From NCBI RefSeq assembly GCF_014356525.2, contig NC_052510.1, forward strand, positions 20,734,532 to 20,798,531: a DNA stretch of 64,000 bases. The letters are read 5' to 3'. This document shows positions 22,265-32,849 of the stretch, in pieces. This DNA comes from Nilaparvata lugens. Taxonomy: Eukaryota > Arthropoda > Insecta > Hemiptera > Delphacidae. Positions within the stretch are counted from its first letter, which is position 1, and the number at the start of each line of letters is the position of its first letter. The notes below the pieces were generated by a model. The model was not told the origin of the DNA and made no database searches. It saw only the letters and a list, made by a program, of their open reading frames with translations. A program made the position numbers and the translations under genes.

Positions 22265-24032
22265 ATTGTAATTTATATAAATATTATATTATTATAGTTT
22301 TATATAATTGTCATCGATCTCGAGCACACCGACGCACACACGTCGTGAGCCAGCGGGACTGTAGTGAGGTCCACGTTATTATGGCAGTGTTTGATCAGCA
22401 ATGGTATTGCAATCCTTGTCTATCATTCAGCAAAGCGGATAGCGCTATCTCTTCTCGCTTTGCTCTGTTGCCAGATCGTCTTTTAACAATGTAGAATAAT
22501 TAATAATTAATTAACTAAATATTTATTCTTAGTTATGAAAATTCATGATGAGATTATTGAAAAATATAATTGATTATTTTAAATGAGAATGAATCGTTAA
22601 CATTACATCAATGAACCTGCATCAGCTACCGTTTGAAGGCGGTAGACTACAGAAGGCAGTATTGACAAGACAGAGTATCGGCAACGTTTTTCTCCTATCT
22701 TTCTCCACTGTCATTATACCTGGACCTCACTGTAGTTGTTAGAGCTGTTAGAACGTTTTTCTGTGGTTTTTCAATGCGTTTCCGTAACTTTTTCAAATCA
22801 GACTATTCCAAAATTATTAAAATTCTGTTTTCAGCTAAGAACAGGGTGATGCATGTTGTGAGAATTTAAAAAAACCCGAATGGAATAATCGACGTTATGC
22901 TGTTATTTCAACAATGATTATTTGATACAAACTCATTTACTGTACAAATTTAATATTAATTTATATTTATAATTCTCGTTTTAGATTCATAGATGCAGCT
23001 GGACATTTTGGGAGATGTCACCATTGAGAGGTGTCTTAGAATCCCCAATATTTAGATAGATAAAAACCGTCAATTTTCCAGTAATTTTCACGGTTATTCT
23101 CAAAGTCTTTTCCATTTCCCCAATGTTTTCCACAATATTGCTCCAGAGCTTCAATCTGCTGCAGCATTTTGAAAGTGCATTGAAGCAAACAAGCGGAATC
23201 GTAGAAATAGGTGTTTTAATATGATGTGAAAATAGACTTCCAACAAATTACAATTTCCGAAACTTGGCTTGAGGGTGTAATTCATCCAATCGGTTACCTT
23301 CTCCAGCCCTTTTTATTCCCTTTCCACCCTTCTTTTATAGCTCTGCCATCTGTCACCTCCTTCTCTTATTCCGCCTTTCCTCCTTATTTTTCTTTTTCCT
23401 CTTCTACCCAATCCTCACCCATACTTTCGGCCATTATTACTGTATTTCGTTTTTGGCGTTTCATCTGTTTGTAGAATATTATAAAGTATACCTATAAACG
23501 TATAGATCTTTTGTTGAAATAAAAGCCTACCTATCTACTTATAGATATAACTTTGATATATAGATCTAATGTATATCATATACGGTACTATAATAAATTT
23601 GTTAAACCACGCGTGTCAGAATGCTTGAAAACAAAGATAAAAAATAGGAAATAAGACCCGCAAGGCTTACATAAAATGACCTTATCTGTTTTTTGTAGCT
23701 TTGAAATAATCGTATTTTATTCTTAACCCTCTCCTCGAAATCACCCGTCCAATAATATGCTTCTCCTTTATCTCATTCTGGATCCTCTATTTCGTTTCAG
23801 TTAATGTGCGTGGAGTAGCCTACAATATTTATTTGTCCTGTTAGTTACACTAGGATATATATTTTCGGTATCATTTCACTGTTTGGTCGATGTAAAGTAG
23901 GCCTATAGCCTTTTTAACGGTCAATTATTGGCAAAGTTTTTCCTAATATTTTAACCTCAATCACAATATCACCTCAACTTACAACTACTACAAGGAAGGT
24001 ATTATTTCTATGATCATTTTATAATAACCTAG

Positions 24033-24252
24033 CAGGTAATCCGTGCTCCGCAAGGGGCCAATTAAAAACTTGTCAAACTGATAACTTGACGTAGTAAAAT
24101 CTTGAAGAATTGAAAATAGGCCTTTAACCATCCTCGATAAATGAAGATTCTATATGCAAAATTTCAAGTTAATCAGTCCAGTAGTTCAGACGTGATGATG
24201 CATCGTGAATTTCCTATCCCGTTCGTGTACGAGTATAAGCCAATTCTCTCCG
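24033..24252 (+). repeat. Interspersed ~220-bp repeat, left arm
   Basis: It contains GGTAATCCGTGCTCCGCAAG, AATTAAAAACTTGTCAAACTG and AGTCCAGTAGTTCAGACGTG. It recurs in the opposite orientation at about 30488-30715, and again in the right arm (about 49073-49305 and 55690-55918). It is non-coding. Confidence 0.65.
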
Positions 24253-24746
24253 TTATCATATTATTATAGAATATGATCTTTTTGTTAACTGAATGTTTTA
24301 TATTCATTAATATATCATTTATAGGAAATGGTTCAATTGTTTTATAGACTACTAATCAATATTATTACGTGATCATTTTACCATGAATTATTAATGTGTT
24401 TGCTGTCCATCGAGGTCTCTCTTTTGACTCACCAATTGCTCTAAGCACTTTCAAGTAGTCATACACTCATACTAATTTGTATTCAGTTGAATCGAATATT
24501 ATTTCTTGTCTCGGGCCGATTCAAACGTACAAACAGCCCACTATATTTTTTCTATAAATAATTGGTTGTTGTTATGACAACTTCAATTCGTTCATTGCGA
24601 ATATCACCACAATACTACCTTCACTTCTACAAGGAAAATTATAATTACAATTAGTTTGTTAACCATGATTCACTTTAATAGGTCAGGCAACTACCCAACT
24701 ACCAATGATAAGACTGGTTTTGTAGTATATATTCTGCTTATATAGT

Positions 24747-25332
24747 TATACAGAGTGAGTCATATGTATGGGAACCCTTCAATAAATTGGAGACTGTTGT
24801 GGATATAATACTTTAACTTTCAGGATAAGTTATTGGTCAAATACTCTACCTTTTGACGTACAACTGAATTTCAACCCGTCATAAGGGGGTGACTTAGGGG
24901 TTGTAACTACAATATTTTAAATGTAAACACCCATTGCATGGTACATAATTTTAAAGGCATTTCAAAACAAGAAATTTAACATAGATTATACCATAATTAT
25001 CATAATTATACATAAATTAACATTATAATAATATTCCATGATACTTGTATCCAAAATGAAAGTATCATAGAACATTTTCATTGAACATTTTCATCTTCCT
25101 CGTTTTGAAAAGACCTTCAAAATGATGTACCACACACAATGGGTGTTTACATTAAAAATATTCTAGTTAAACCCCCTAAGTCACCCCCTTATGAGGGGTT
25201 GAAATTCAGATGTACGTCAAAAGATAGAGTATTTGACCAATAACTTATCCTAAAAGTTACAGTATTAGGCCTATATCTACAACAGTCTCCAACTTATTGA
25301 AGGGTTCTCATACATTTGACTCGCTCTGTATA
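24747..25332. mobile_element. Foldback / long-TIR DNA element, left arm
   Basis: The two ends are inverted repeats of about 190 bp: TATACAGAGTGAGTCAT... at 24747 and its complement ending ...GACTCGCTCTGTATA at 25332. Matching segments include GGAACCCTTCAATAA, GGATAAGTTATTGGTCAAAT, AAGGGGGTGACTTAGGGG and TGTAAACACCCATTG. There is no transposase ORF, so it is non-autonomous. The right-arm copy is about 150 bp longer in the middle. Confidence 0.85.
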
Positions 25333-25509
25333 CATAAAAACTATACACACTATGTTAAATTGTTAATGCTGTATTCAAGATTTTATTTCATTTTAGAGCT
25401 ATACAATAGTATAGTGCTGGTGTAACCAAGAAAACTAGATCTCCGCAATCTTAATTCTTAATAAATACGTGGTTGTGAAAACTTCTATTACCTATTTCAT
25501 TATGGAAAT

Positions 25510-25842
25510 CTATGGCAATTCCTTCTCATTTTCAAATAAAATGAATATGTGAATGGTTCGGTAAGTCTGATTCTGACAGCATACTGTCCGCGTATGGTCA
25601 GAGACTAGAAATTCACAAATATGGCCTCGGAATTTATGAATGGTTATATGCCGGCGGAAGCCTTGGAATGTTGGTAAGCTCAGAGCTGGCAAAGGAATGC
25701 AGACAAGATTCTGAATATTCCTTTCTTCTTGTGCTTCAACCAGATAAATATAACATATGTGTATAGCTAGGCTTCTATACATATATTGAGCCATACTGAT
25801 ATTACTATGGTTGGAAAGCGGTGAGATACTGACCCTTTTCAC
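25510..25842 (-). CDS. Unrecognised 110-codon ORF, left arm
   Basis: An open frame conserved in both arms with a single residue difference (SMAQ versus SMVQ). It is rich in Ile, His and Cys, with no motif I recognise and no membrane or signal segment of clear form. Conservation simply follows arm identity and is not evidence of coding. It may be a chance frame. Confidence 0.15.
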   Translation of the reverse strand: MKRVSISPLSNHSNISMAQYMYRSLAIHICYIYLVEAQEERNIQNLVCIPLPALSLPTFQGFRRHITIHKFRGHICEFLVSDHTRTVCCQNQTYRTIHIFILFENEKELP

Positions 25843-26744
25843 TTTTTAGAGCGGGAAGAGTCTAAGGGTCACTCTCAGACGACAATGACGTTTGAAGTTC
25901 GAACACCATTATATTGTGAAGTTATCAAGTACCTGATCCTTCCAATGTGCAAACGCAGAGACGCAGATTGATTTCCTTAATTCTCCACCCGATTTGAATA
26001 TGTTCAACGATTAACGATACTGCAAAATATGTACAGTAGGCTGTATCACTTTATTGAGAGTGTTGACTGATGTAAAATGAAATCAAAGCATTCTATTAGG
26101 TTATTACATATCTTTTTGGAGAGATTTTAAATTACCAATTTTGTTTCTAGGAATTTTCCAACTTATTTTTTCTAATCAATCGATTTTCCACCGGCCAGGT
26201 TGGATCGAATAATCAAGACTTTCCTGTACTTTGCAGTTTATAATATATGATTCTGGAGTCAAGAGATTCGGTAAGTAGGTGAGTAAGTAGCTATACTCTA
26301 TAAGAAGTTTATTAGTTTATAATGAGAAGTGTTCATATAACCACTTTTAGACTATTTTATTATCAAAATTGGGGAGAGAAACAGTTTTGGATTTATCCTG
26401 TTGATTTTCTCCGAATTATGAAATTGATGATGTGATTGTGGAATGAAATAATTAAATTCTTCTATATTTTCTGTAGAAGTATGTAAAAAATTTAAATAAT
26501 ATGTAGGAGCACATGAAAATAATCAATGAATTTTACAATGTATCAACAATAAATTCTGTTCATTCTAGGAAAATTATATATAATGGTATCCTTATTTTGA
26601 CCGGACGTGTGGTGTGTGTGTGTGTACACGATATCTCATCTCCTAGATAACGGAATGACTTGAAATTAGGAACGTAAGATCCTTACACTATAAGGATCCG
26701 ACACGAACAATTTCGATCAAATGCAATCCAATATGGCAGCTAAA

Positions 26745-26755
26745 ATGTGTGTGTG

Positions 26756-26848
<93 letters not shown>
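26745..26848 (+). repeat. (TG)n microsatellite, left arm
   Basis: About 100 bases of nearly pure TG, with one CATG and one GGTG interruption. The right-arm partner is shorter and has more CACC/CAAC interruptions. GA-rich sequence follows at 26930-27230. The His/Thr-repeat frames read from it are artefacts. Confidence 0.9.
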
Positions 26849-26853
<5 letters not shown>

Positions 26854-27330
26854 TAGAGAGTGATTGATTTTTGACCTTTATTAAGGGCGGAGTTAGGACT
26901 CCAGGTCCTCTCTGCCACACAACCCTTGAGAGAGAGCCCTTAAGAGAGAGAGAGAGAGAGAGGTGTGAGGATATTGAGCAAGTGATAGAGATTCTCTGGA
27001 AAGATTATGGAAGGCGTAGAGTGGTATTAGAGAGTAATATTATGGAGTGAAGGAGAGTGGTTGACTGAGTGAGGGAAAGAATTGAGATAGATCTTGGTAA
27101 GAGAGAGATAGTGATTGAGAGCGAGAGATAATGAGAAAGAGTGAGTAGGAGCGAGGGAGTAGAGATATTATATAGAGAGAGGAAGTGTAAAAGAGTGTGT
27201 GAGAAAGAGAGAGAAGGTGAGTAGTGTGAGAATGCCAACGATGATCCTCTGACAGGTGCGATCCCGTATCTTCTTTCTTCAGCAGGTATGTCTAGGAATT
27301 CCGTCAGCCAGTATTATAATATTCAAGTAC

Positions 27331-27563
27331 CTGACGTGTTATTCTCGTCTCTGAGTGTCGGCCCCCGGGTCCTGCTCTAATAATAAATGCCTCATCATCA
27401 GTAAACATGCATCTGTGTCCGGCGGTGGTCTTCTTAAAAATAAAGTGGCATTTAGCAAATATATTATTTGTTTTCAGCATTCGAATTGGTCCATCTTGTG
27501 GATCAATAATTACTGTTCTGTTTGTTAAATTCATGGCACTGGAGTGCCATGTTATATAATATT
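27331..27563 (-). other. Possible orphan exon, left arm
   Basis: On the minus strand a 233-base segment is bounded by an acceptor-like TTACAG and a donor-like CAG/GTACTT, and is open in one frame for 77 codons. The deduced peptide is compositionally protein-like (DPQDGPIRMLKT, HRCMFTDDEAFIIRAG), but I recognise no family. The identical segment exists at 52228-52460 on the plus strand. The acceptor lies at the edge of a fragment of the ~435-bp repeat. Support is limited to open frame plus splice-like borders. Confidence 0.22.
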
Positions 27564-29907
27564 CTGTAATTGACCAAGCGAAGTGAGGTCTAAGATTCAA
27601 GTCGACGGTTTGGCATTTCTCTTAATGTTGTAAAATGGTAAATTGCCAACCATTCATATATGGTGAGGTGTTTTTGATATTTATAAGAGCGGTTGCTAAA
27701 ATCCCTATTTTGCAAATAAATTTGCAAAAAGTTAAGGCCGTCCGGCTCGCAAATATGCTGGGTTCAGACCGCAGCTCTAGCTCAGTAGTAGATGCATGAA
27801 TAATCCAAATATAATTAATCACCACAGGGTTCAATGATTGGTGAGTAATAATTCTTACCGCTGCTTCCGTGAAGTTCTGGAAGAATACCAATAAGGAAAT
27901 CAAAAAGATAGTTGGTGACTGATTACCAGTAACCATATATTCAATCAAGGATAATGAAGACCAACTATGACTTTTCTAATTGATTTTTAAAACGCTCGTG
28001 ATGAATACAGGTATTCACCAATTTACCCTTCTGAAATTCCTTGGAACTTACAACGCCAGTTCTTGGAGTTCTCTGGATCCTTATATGATATACTGTAACC
28101 TTATTAATATAATTATCAGTAAGATTTTTGTAGCGGAATAGTATTACTATCATCAAAGGATGATAAGTAGTAAATATTCTGAATAAGATCAATGTTAATT
28201 GATTCACCGATTTGATATGCTGCAGTCCTGCAGAAGATTTTTGCTTGGTACCAAGACAGCTTAAACTGTATATCACGAGATGAATTAGGAAATAATAAAA
28301 AACTTCTAAGATTTTGTATGCTGACATAAAACATAAAATATATTCCCATAAAATAATATATATACAATATCTCTTGATAAATATAAATTTCTTTGGATAA
28401 ATAAATTTTCTAATATTGTAATAATTATCACAGGCTTGCTTAGCATTCACAGTTGTGAGCTGTAAAAATATGTATTATATTTAATACTGAAATATGGATT
28501 TCAAGTAGGTTCAAAATTTAACAGCTTGGAACCTGTTCATTCTATAGACTTAACAGAACATACTTTGATCAATGAATAAATAATAATTAATAAAAATAAC
28601 AATTTATTATCTCAGGGTTTATGAGTTCGTGCCGTGCATGGAAATAAGCTTCCTACATATATCAATAAATTCATGAATGAGTTTTTATAACTTATATGAT
28701 AGTAGTCGACACATTGCGAATTTCTTAAACTTGAATAAATTTATATAGCGCTTTAATTAATTCCCCAATTCACTGATAAAGGCCGGCTAATGAGCTCATT
28801 AGAACTAATACACTTACAGTAATGATGTTCTTGTAGTTCTTGTAGAATAATTAATTATCTCCAATAATTAATTAGGCAGGTCCTTTTCGTCTCTGCTGGG
28901 CTCGTGCATGGTCCAGATTTCTTATAAATTTCTATCAGTATCAAAAATATATTTACAGGAATAAATTACAATTAAGAACTCTTTAGCAACACTGAGTTCA
29001 CAAATAATCAAACATTAATTACATATACTTCACATTTAAATAGGAATTGGCTTGATGCTTTTAAAAATTAATTGGAAGAAAGAACCCTAATATCCATGTG
29101 CTCCTCACAAATCGAGATCACAAGCCAGAGAGAGTGATTTTCAGAAAAATTTCATCTCTTCCTTAAACGATTTATAAGCTTCCTTCTGATTGGCTTTCCA
29201 ATCTTAGTAAGATGTGATGTAATTGGTTCTTTAAGATTCAGGGTTTTCTTAACTTAGTTATACAAAGATAAATAAAATTTTTAAATATATAAGTTGAGTA
29301 AAAGTCTGGGAGTATTCTATAAATAAATCTCGATATATGATGCTATAATGCAATATACATTTAATTTTTTATGTGAGTTTTGTGTACTCTTGGTTTTCAT
29401 ACTTTTTTAGATTGCAATAAATAATCGTGTAACAATAATAGTTGTCCTTATCTATTTACAGAAACCTTCCCTAGTGTTTATAATATATATTTTGTGAGTA
29501 AAACTTATAATTCAATTCGTAATGGTTGATTTAGCAAACAGCTGATTTGTTAGGTATCGATTCAAAAAACTGTCGATTGATCCTAGATTGATTGATGTAT
29601 TAATCAAAATAAAGCATCCTAACCTCAAAATGTACATGCAAACTTTTATTTTTATGATCGGCCAATAATAAATGAGCGTCTTTATAATTTCTATTTCTGC
29701 CAAAGAATTCTCATTATTGTTGAATTACAATTTTGCATGGTTCTCTTATCGCTTAATAGATAACATGATTTCTCTTTATCATGAATAACATTCGATTTTA
29801 CTTGAGCGGTACCTTGACTAGGCTATCTATTCTTTCTATTTTATAATTCTATTAAAGCTCAATAGTTTATTTCAAAAGTATTTTGTGGTGCTAAAATACC
29901 ACGTGAC

Positions 29908-30485
29908 AATGTTTATATGTTGCGCATTTACAGCGAAACGTGGTAATAGATTTTCATGAAATTTGACAGGTATGTTCCTTCTTAAATTGCGCGTCGACGT
30001 ATATACAAGGTTTTTGAAAATTCTGCATTTCAAGGATAACATAAAAGGAAAAAGGAGCCTCCATACGCCAATATTACCGTAAAAATCAGACTATAGAATT
30101 TTATTATTCATCATAAATCAGCTGTCTAGTGGAAGTGGACTATAATACTACCCGTTCAAAAACATCGAACATCTTGAAAATGTATCTTTCCATCAACGTT
30201 TGTAGACAGTTGACTATAATACTAACCGCACAAAAACATCGACCATCTTGAAAATTGTATCTTTCCATCAACGTTGTAGACAGTTGCAGCCAGACCTGAT
30301 AACAGCGCTCACTCACATTCAGGGACGACACGTCACGGTACGATAGGACAGAAAGCTCTATGTTTATTTAGGATTTTTTCTAGACATTTTAAATTAATAA
30401 ATTATTTATCAATTTTTGAGAAAAAATAACAACAGGTCGATGTAACTTACTGAGCGCGAGGTCTACTGTTCACAGAACTACTACT
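29908..30485 (+). repeat. Interspersed ~435-bp repeat, copy c with internal 74-bp duplication
   Basis: This copy lacks the first ~80 bp and starts at TTTATATGTTGCGCATTTAC. It ends in GAGGTCTACTGTTCACAG. Internal extra sequence includes two tandem 74-75-bp units (30139-30212, 30213-30287), each with ACTATAATACTA and GTATCTTTCCATCAACGTT. Confidence 0.7.
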
Positions 30486-30820
30486 ATAATAAAGGAAAGA
30501 ACTGGCTTATACACATACAGGATAGGAAATTAATGAATGACGCATAATCACGTCTGAATTACTGGACTGATTAACTTGAAGTTTTGCATATAGATTCTTT
30601 TTTTACTAAGGATGGTTATAGACTTATTTTCAATTCTTCAAGATTTCATTACGTGAAGTTTTCAGTTTGTCAAGTTTTTAATTGGACCCTTGCTGAGCAC
30701 GAGTTACCTGCCAAAATAAAAGGCTTGATAGTGAAATAAGAATACTCTCTTTCAGGTCACTATGTTCGTCTAATATCCAGTGCTATCACGATCATATCAT
30801 TACAATGCAGTAAAATCAGA

Positions 30821-31252
30821 TTATTGACCGAGCGAAGTGAGGTCTAAGATTCAAGTCGACGGTTTGGCATTTCTCTTAATGTTTAAATGTTTGAATGTTT
30901 AAATGTTTAAATGTTTATATGTTGCGCATTTACGGCGAAACGCGGTAATAGATTTTCATGAAATTTGACAGATATGTTCCTTTTTAAATTGCGCGTCGAC
31001 GTATATACAAGGTTTTTGGAAATTTTGCATTTCAAGGATAATACAAAAGGAAAAAGGAGCCTCCTTCATACGTCGATATCAGAGTAAATATCAGACTATA
31101 TAATTATTCATCATAAATCAGCTGACAAGTGATTACACAGATGTGTGGAGAAGCCAGTCTATTGCTGTATTTTCATAAGGTACCTATCGTTTCAATCAGG
31201 TACTTGTGGATGAGAATACTGCGTGAGGTCTACTGTTTACAGAACTACTAGT
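30821..31252 (+). repeat. Interspersed ~435-bp repeat, copy b
   Basis: The full form of the repeat at 20592-21030 in the opposite orientation, from ATTGACCGAGCGAAG to AGAACTACTAG. It lies about 750 bp upstream of the LINE ORF1. Confidence 0.75.
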
Positions 31253-32009
31253 ATTGTAGTCAATACTCCAACGCTCCAACGATTTTGATCAAATTTATAC
31301 CTGGAATAGTCATTGATAAGCTCTATCAACTGCAACAAGTCTGTAAAAATTTCAGGAGCTTTGCCCCATCTATGCAAAGTTTGATTTTAGATTCTCAATT
31401 ATCAGCGTTCATATACAATTTAAACAAAAAATTTCAAGTGGAAAAGATTGAGCATGAAAATCTCTGCAATTAATGTCCAGTAACATTTCCACCTAGAATT
31501 GAAAATAAGCTTGAAATCCGAGAAAATGTGATTATTAAATTGCAAACTGGAGTAGAGTTGGAAAGTTCAAACAAGACAGTTGTGCGTGTGGCCGCTCTCG
31601 TTACGATCGATAAATGAATGTTTTCTAGTGTGTTTCTCGGTTTGATGGTCTGATAAAAATAAATGGAATACCCGGAGTAAAGTTTTCTAGTCACAAGAAC
31701 AGTTAGAATTGTTTTCAAGTGTCATTCCATTGAATATTTCTGTTAGAATTTCTAGGTTAGGATCAAAGCCGAAGCAGAAGATCTACTCAAATTGCGAAGT
31801 GCGGGGAAGAGGTGAAACGCCGGCCGGTGAAGTGATAAGTACTACGCTATTACTCTCCCAACTGTATAGATATAGAATAGTGCAAGGCCAAATTGATATC
31901 TGCAGGATTTTGATAGCCGGTGCTGTACTGCGTATTTTGAGATAGAATAAACTCTTTACAGTTTAAAATCAATATTGTTTGCTTCTCATAACTACAATAG
32001 GAATTGAGA

Positions 32010-32793
32010 ATGGCTCTGGATCTCAAGACTATGGAAAAGATGCTGGAAAAGCTGAAATCTGAAATAAATTAGAACACGAAGATAACTATCAAAGAAGAAT
32101 CTGCTCTCAATTTATCATCTATTATAGCTGAGCAAGATAGAAAAATTGAGGAGTTAGGAAAAGAAAATGAAAGATTAAAACAAGAGCTGCAGAAGCAAAG
32201 TAGTTTGATTGATAATATGAAAAGAGGAAGCAATCTTATATTCTACGGAGTTGAAGAACCCAATGGAGAAGCTAAAGAGCAGGTTATGCATAAAGTTTTA
32301 GATGTATGCAACCAGGTGTTAGCAGTAGAACTCAAATCAAGGGACATAAATTTTGTTAGAAGGCTAGGCAGAAAAGGTAATAATAAAACACGTCCTATTA
32401 TTTTGTCCCTGGTTTCGGAAATTAAGAAAAATATAATTTTGGCAAACTGCGGCAAGTTAAAGAACTCAACAATTTTTGTTGCTCGAGACTTGGATAAGGA
32501 ATCGAGAGAAACAAAAGGAGCGCAATGAAGTTCGTAAGCGGCTAAAAGATAAGCATATTGTTAAAATAAGAATGAATTCATTAGAGATCGATAGTAGAGT
32601 TTTGAGCTATGAAGACGTTAAGCGTGAGTTTATGGAATTTGAGGAAGATTGTCCATTGGAAGCGAACCGGAAGAAGAGGAAGGGAGATGATTTACCAAGA
32701 CAAATAAGGAAAATCAACGCCTCACAATCAGCAGGTAATTCATCCATCACACAGTTTTTTCGTGCCCAAAACGATACCAGCTGCATAAATTAA
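32010..32793 (+). pseudogene. LINE ORF1 protein, left-arm copy (broken)
   Basis: The ATG at 32010 opens a protein with a heptad-like N-terminal coiled coil (EEL..ENERLKQELQKQ), an RRM-like core (NLIFYGVEEP, INFVRRLGRKG, RPIILSLVSE) and a basic C-terminus. A TAG at 32070-32072 interrupts codon 21. Near 32505-32520 the frame shifts by one base, continuing as EKQKERNEVRKRLKDKHIVKI to a stop at 32791-32793. Both defects are present in the right-arm copy, so they predate the duplication and are not read errors. ORF2 follows in this arm only. Immediately upstream, an unrecognised 78-codon frame (31709-31945) is also shared by both arms. Confidence 0.8.
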
Positions 32794-32849
32794 TAGCTGC
32801 TCTCCGAATAAAGTGAATGGATCAGGGTCTAGCACAACTTATAATAATG

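Larger units (their letters stand above)
19713..32792 (+). repeat. Left arm of ~13-kb inverted repeat
   Basis: Reverse complement of 47006-59611. Pairs of landmarks confirm colinearity: split 5S gene (21332-21598 / 57739-58011), foldback element (24747-25332 / 54460-55197), 110-codon ORF (25510-25842 / 53950-54282), GT/CA microsatellite (26745-26848 / 52962-53049), 74-bp tandem repeat (about 30139-30287 / 49516-49665) and LINE ORF1 (32010-32793 / 46957-47781). Deduced peptides differ by roughly one residue per 100, implying close identity. The inner break is immediately after the ORF1 end. The outer break is at the minus-strand LINE fragment. Confidence 0.92.

Noticed and set aside
22159..22494. 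111-codon ORF in the left arm
   Set aside because: It crosses the edge of the arm-specific insertion, is AT-driven, and its right-arm counterpart has a different N-terminus.
26688..26920. ORFs made of His-Thr repeats
   Set aside because: They are translations of the (TG)n/(CA)n microsatellite in two frames. The same holds for 52891-53076.
27622..28450. Adjacent open frames (27622-27948, 27965-28450) as a multi-exon gene, with a faint C-type-lectin look in 28116-28367
   Set aside because: Two overlapping frames are equally open, the composition is AT-driven, and key lectin residues are not evident. Conservation merely follows arm identity.
30821..31252. Helitron call for the ~435-bp repeat
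   Set aside because: The 3' CTAG is suggestive, but copies do not share a 5' TC terminus and I saw no 3' hairpin of the right form.
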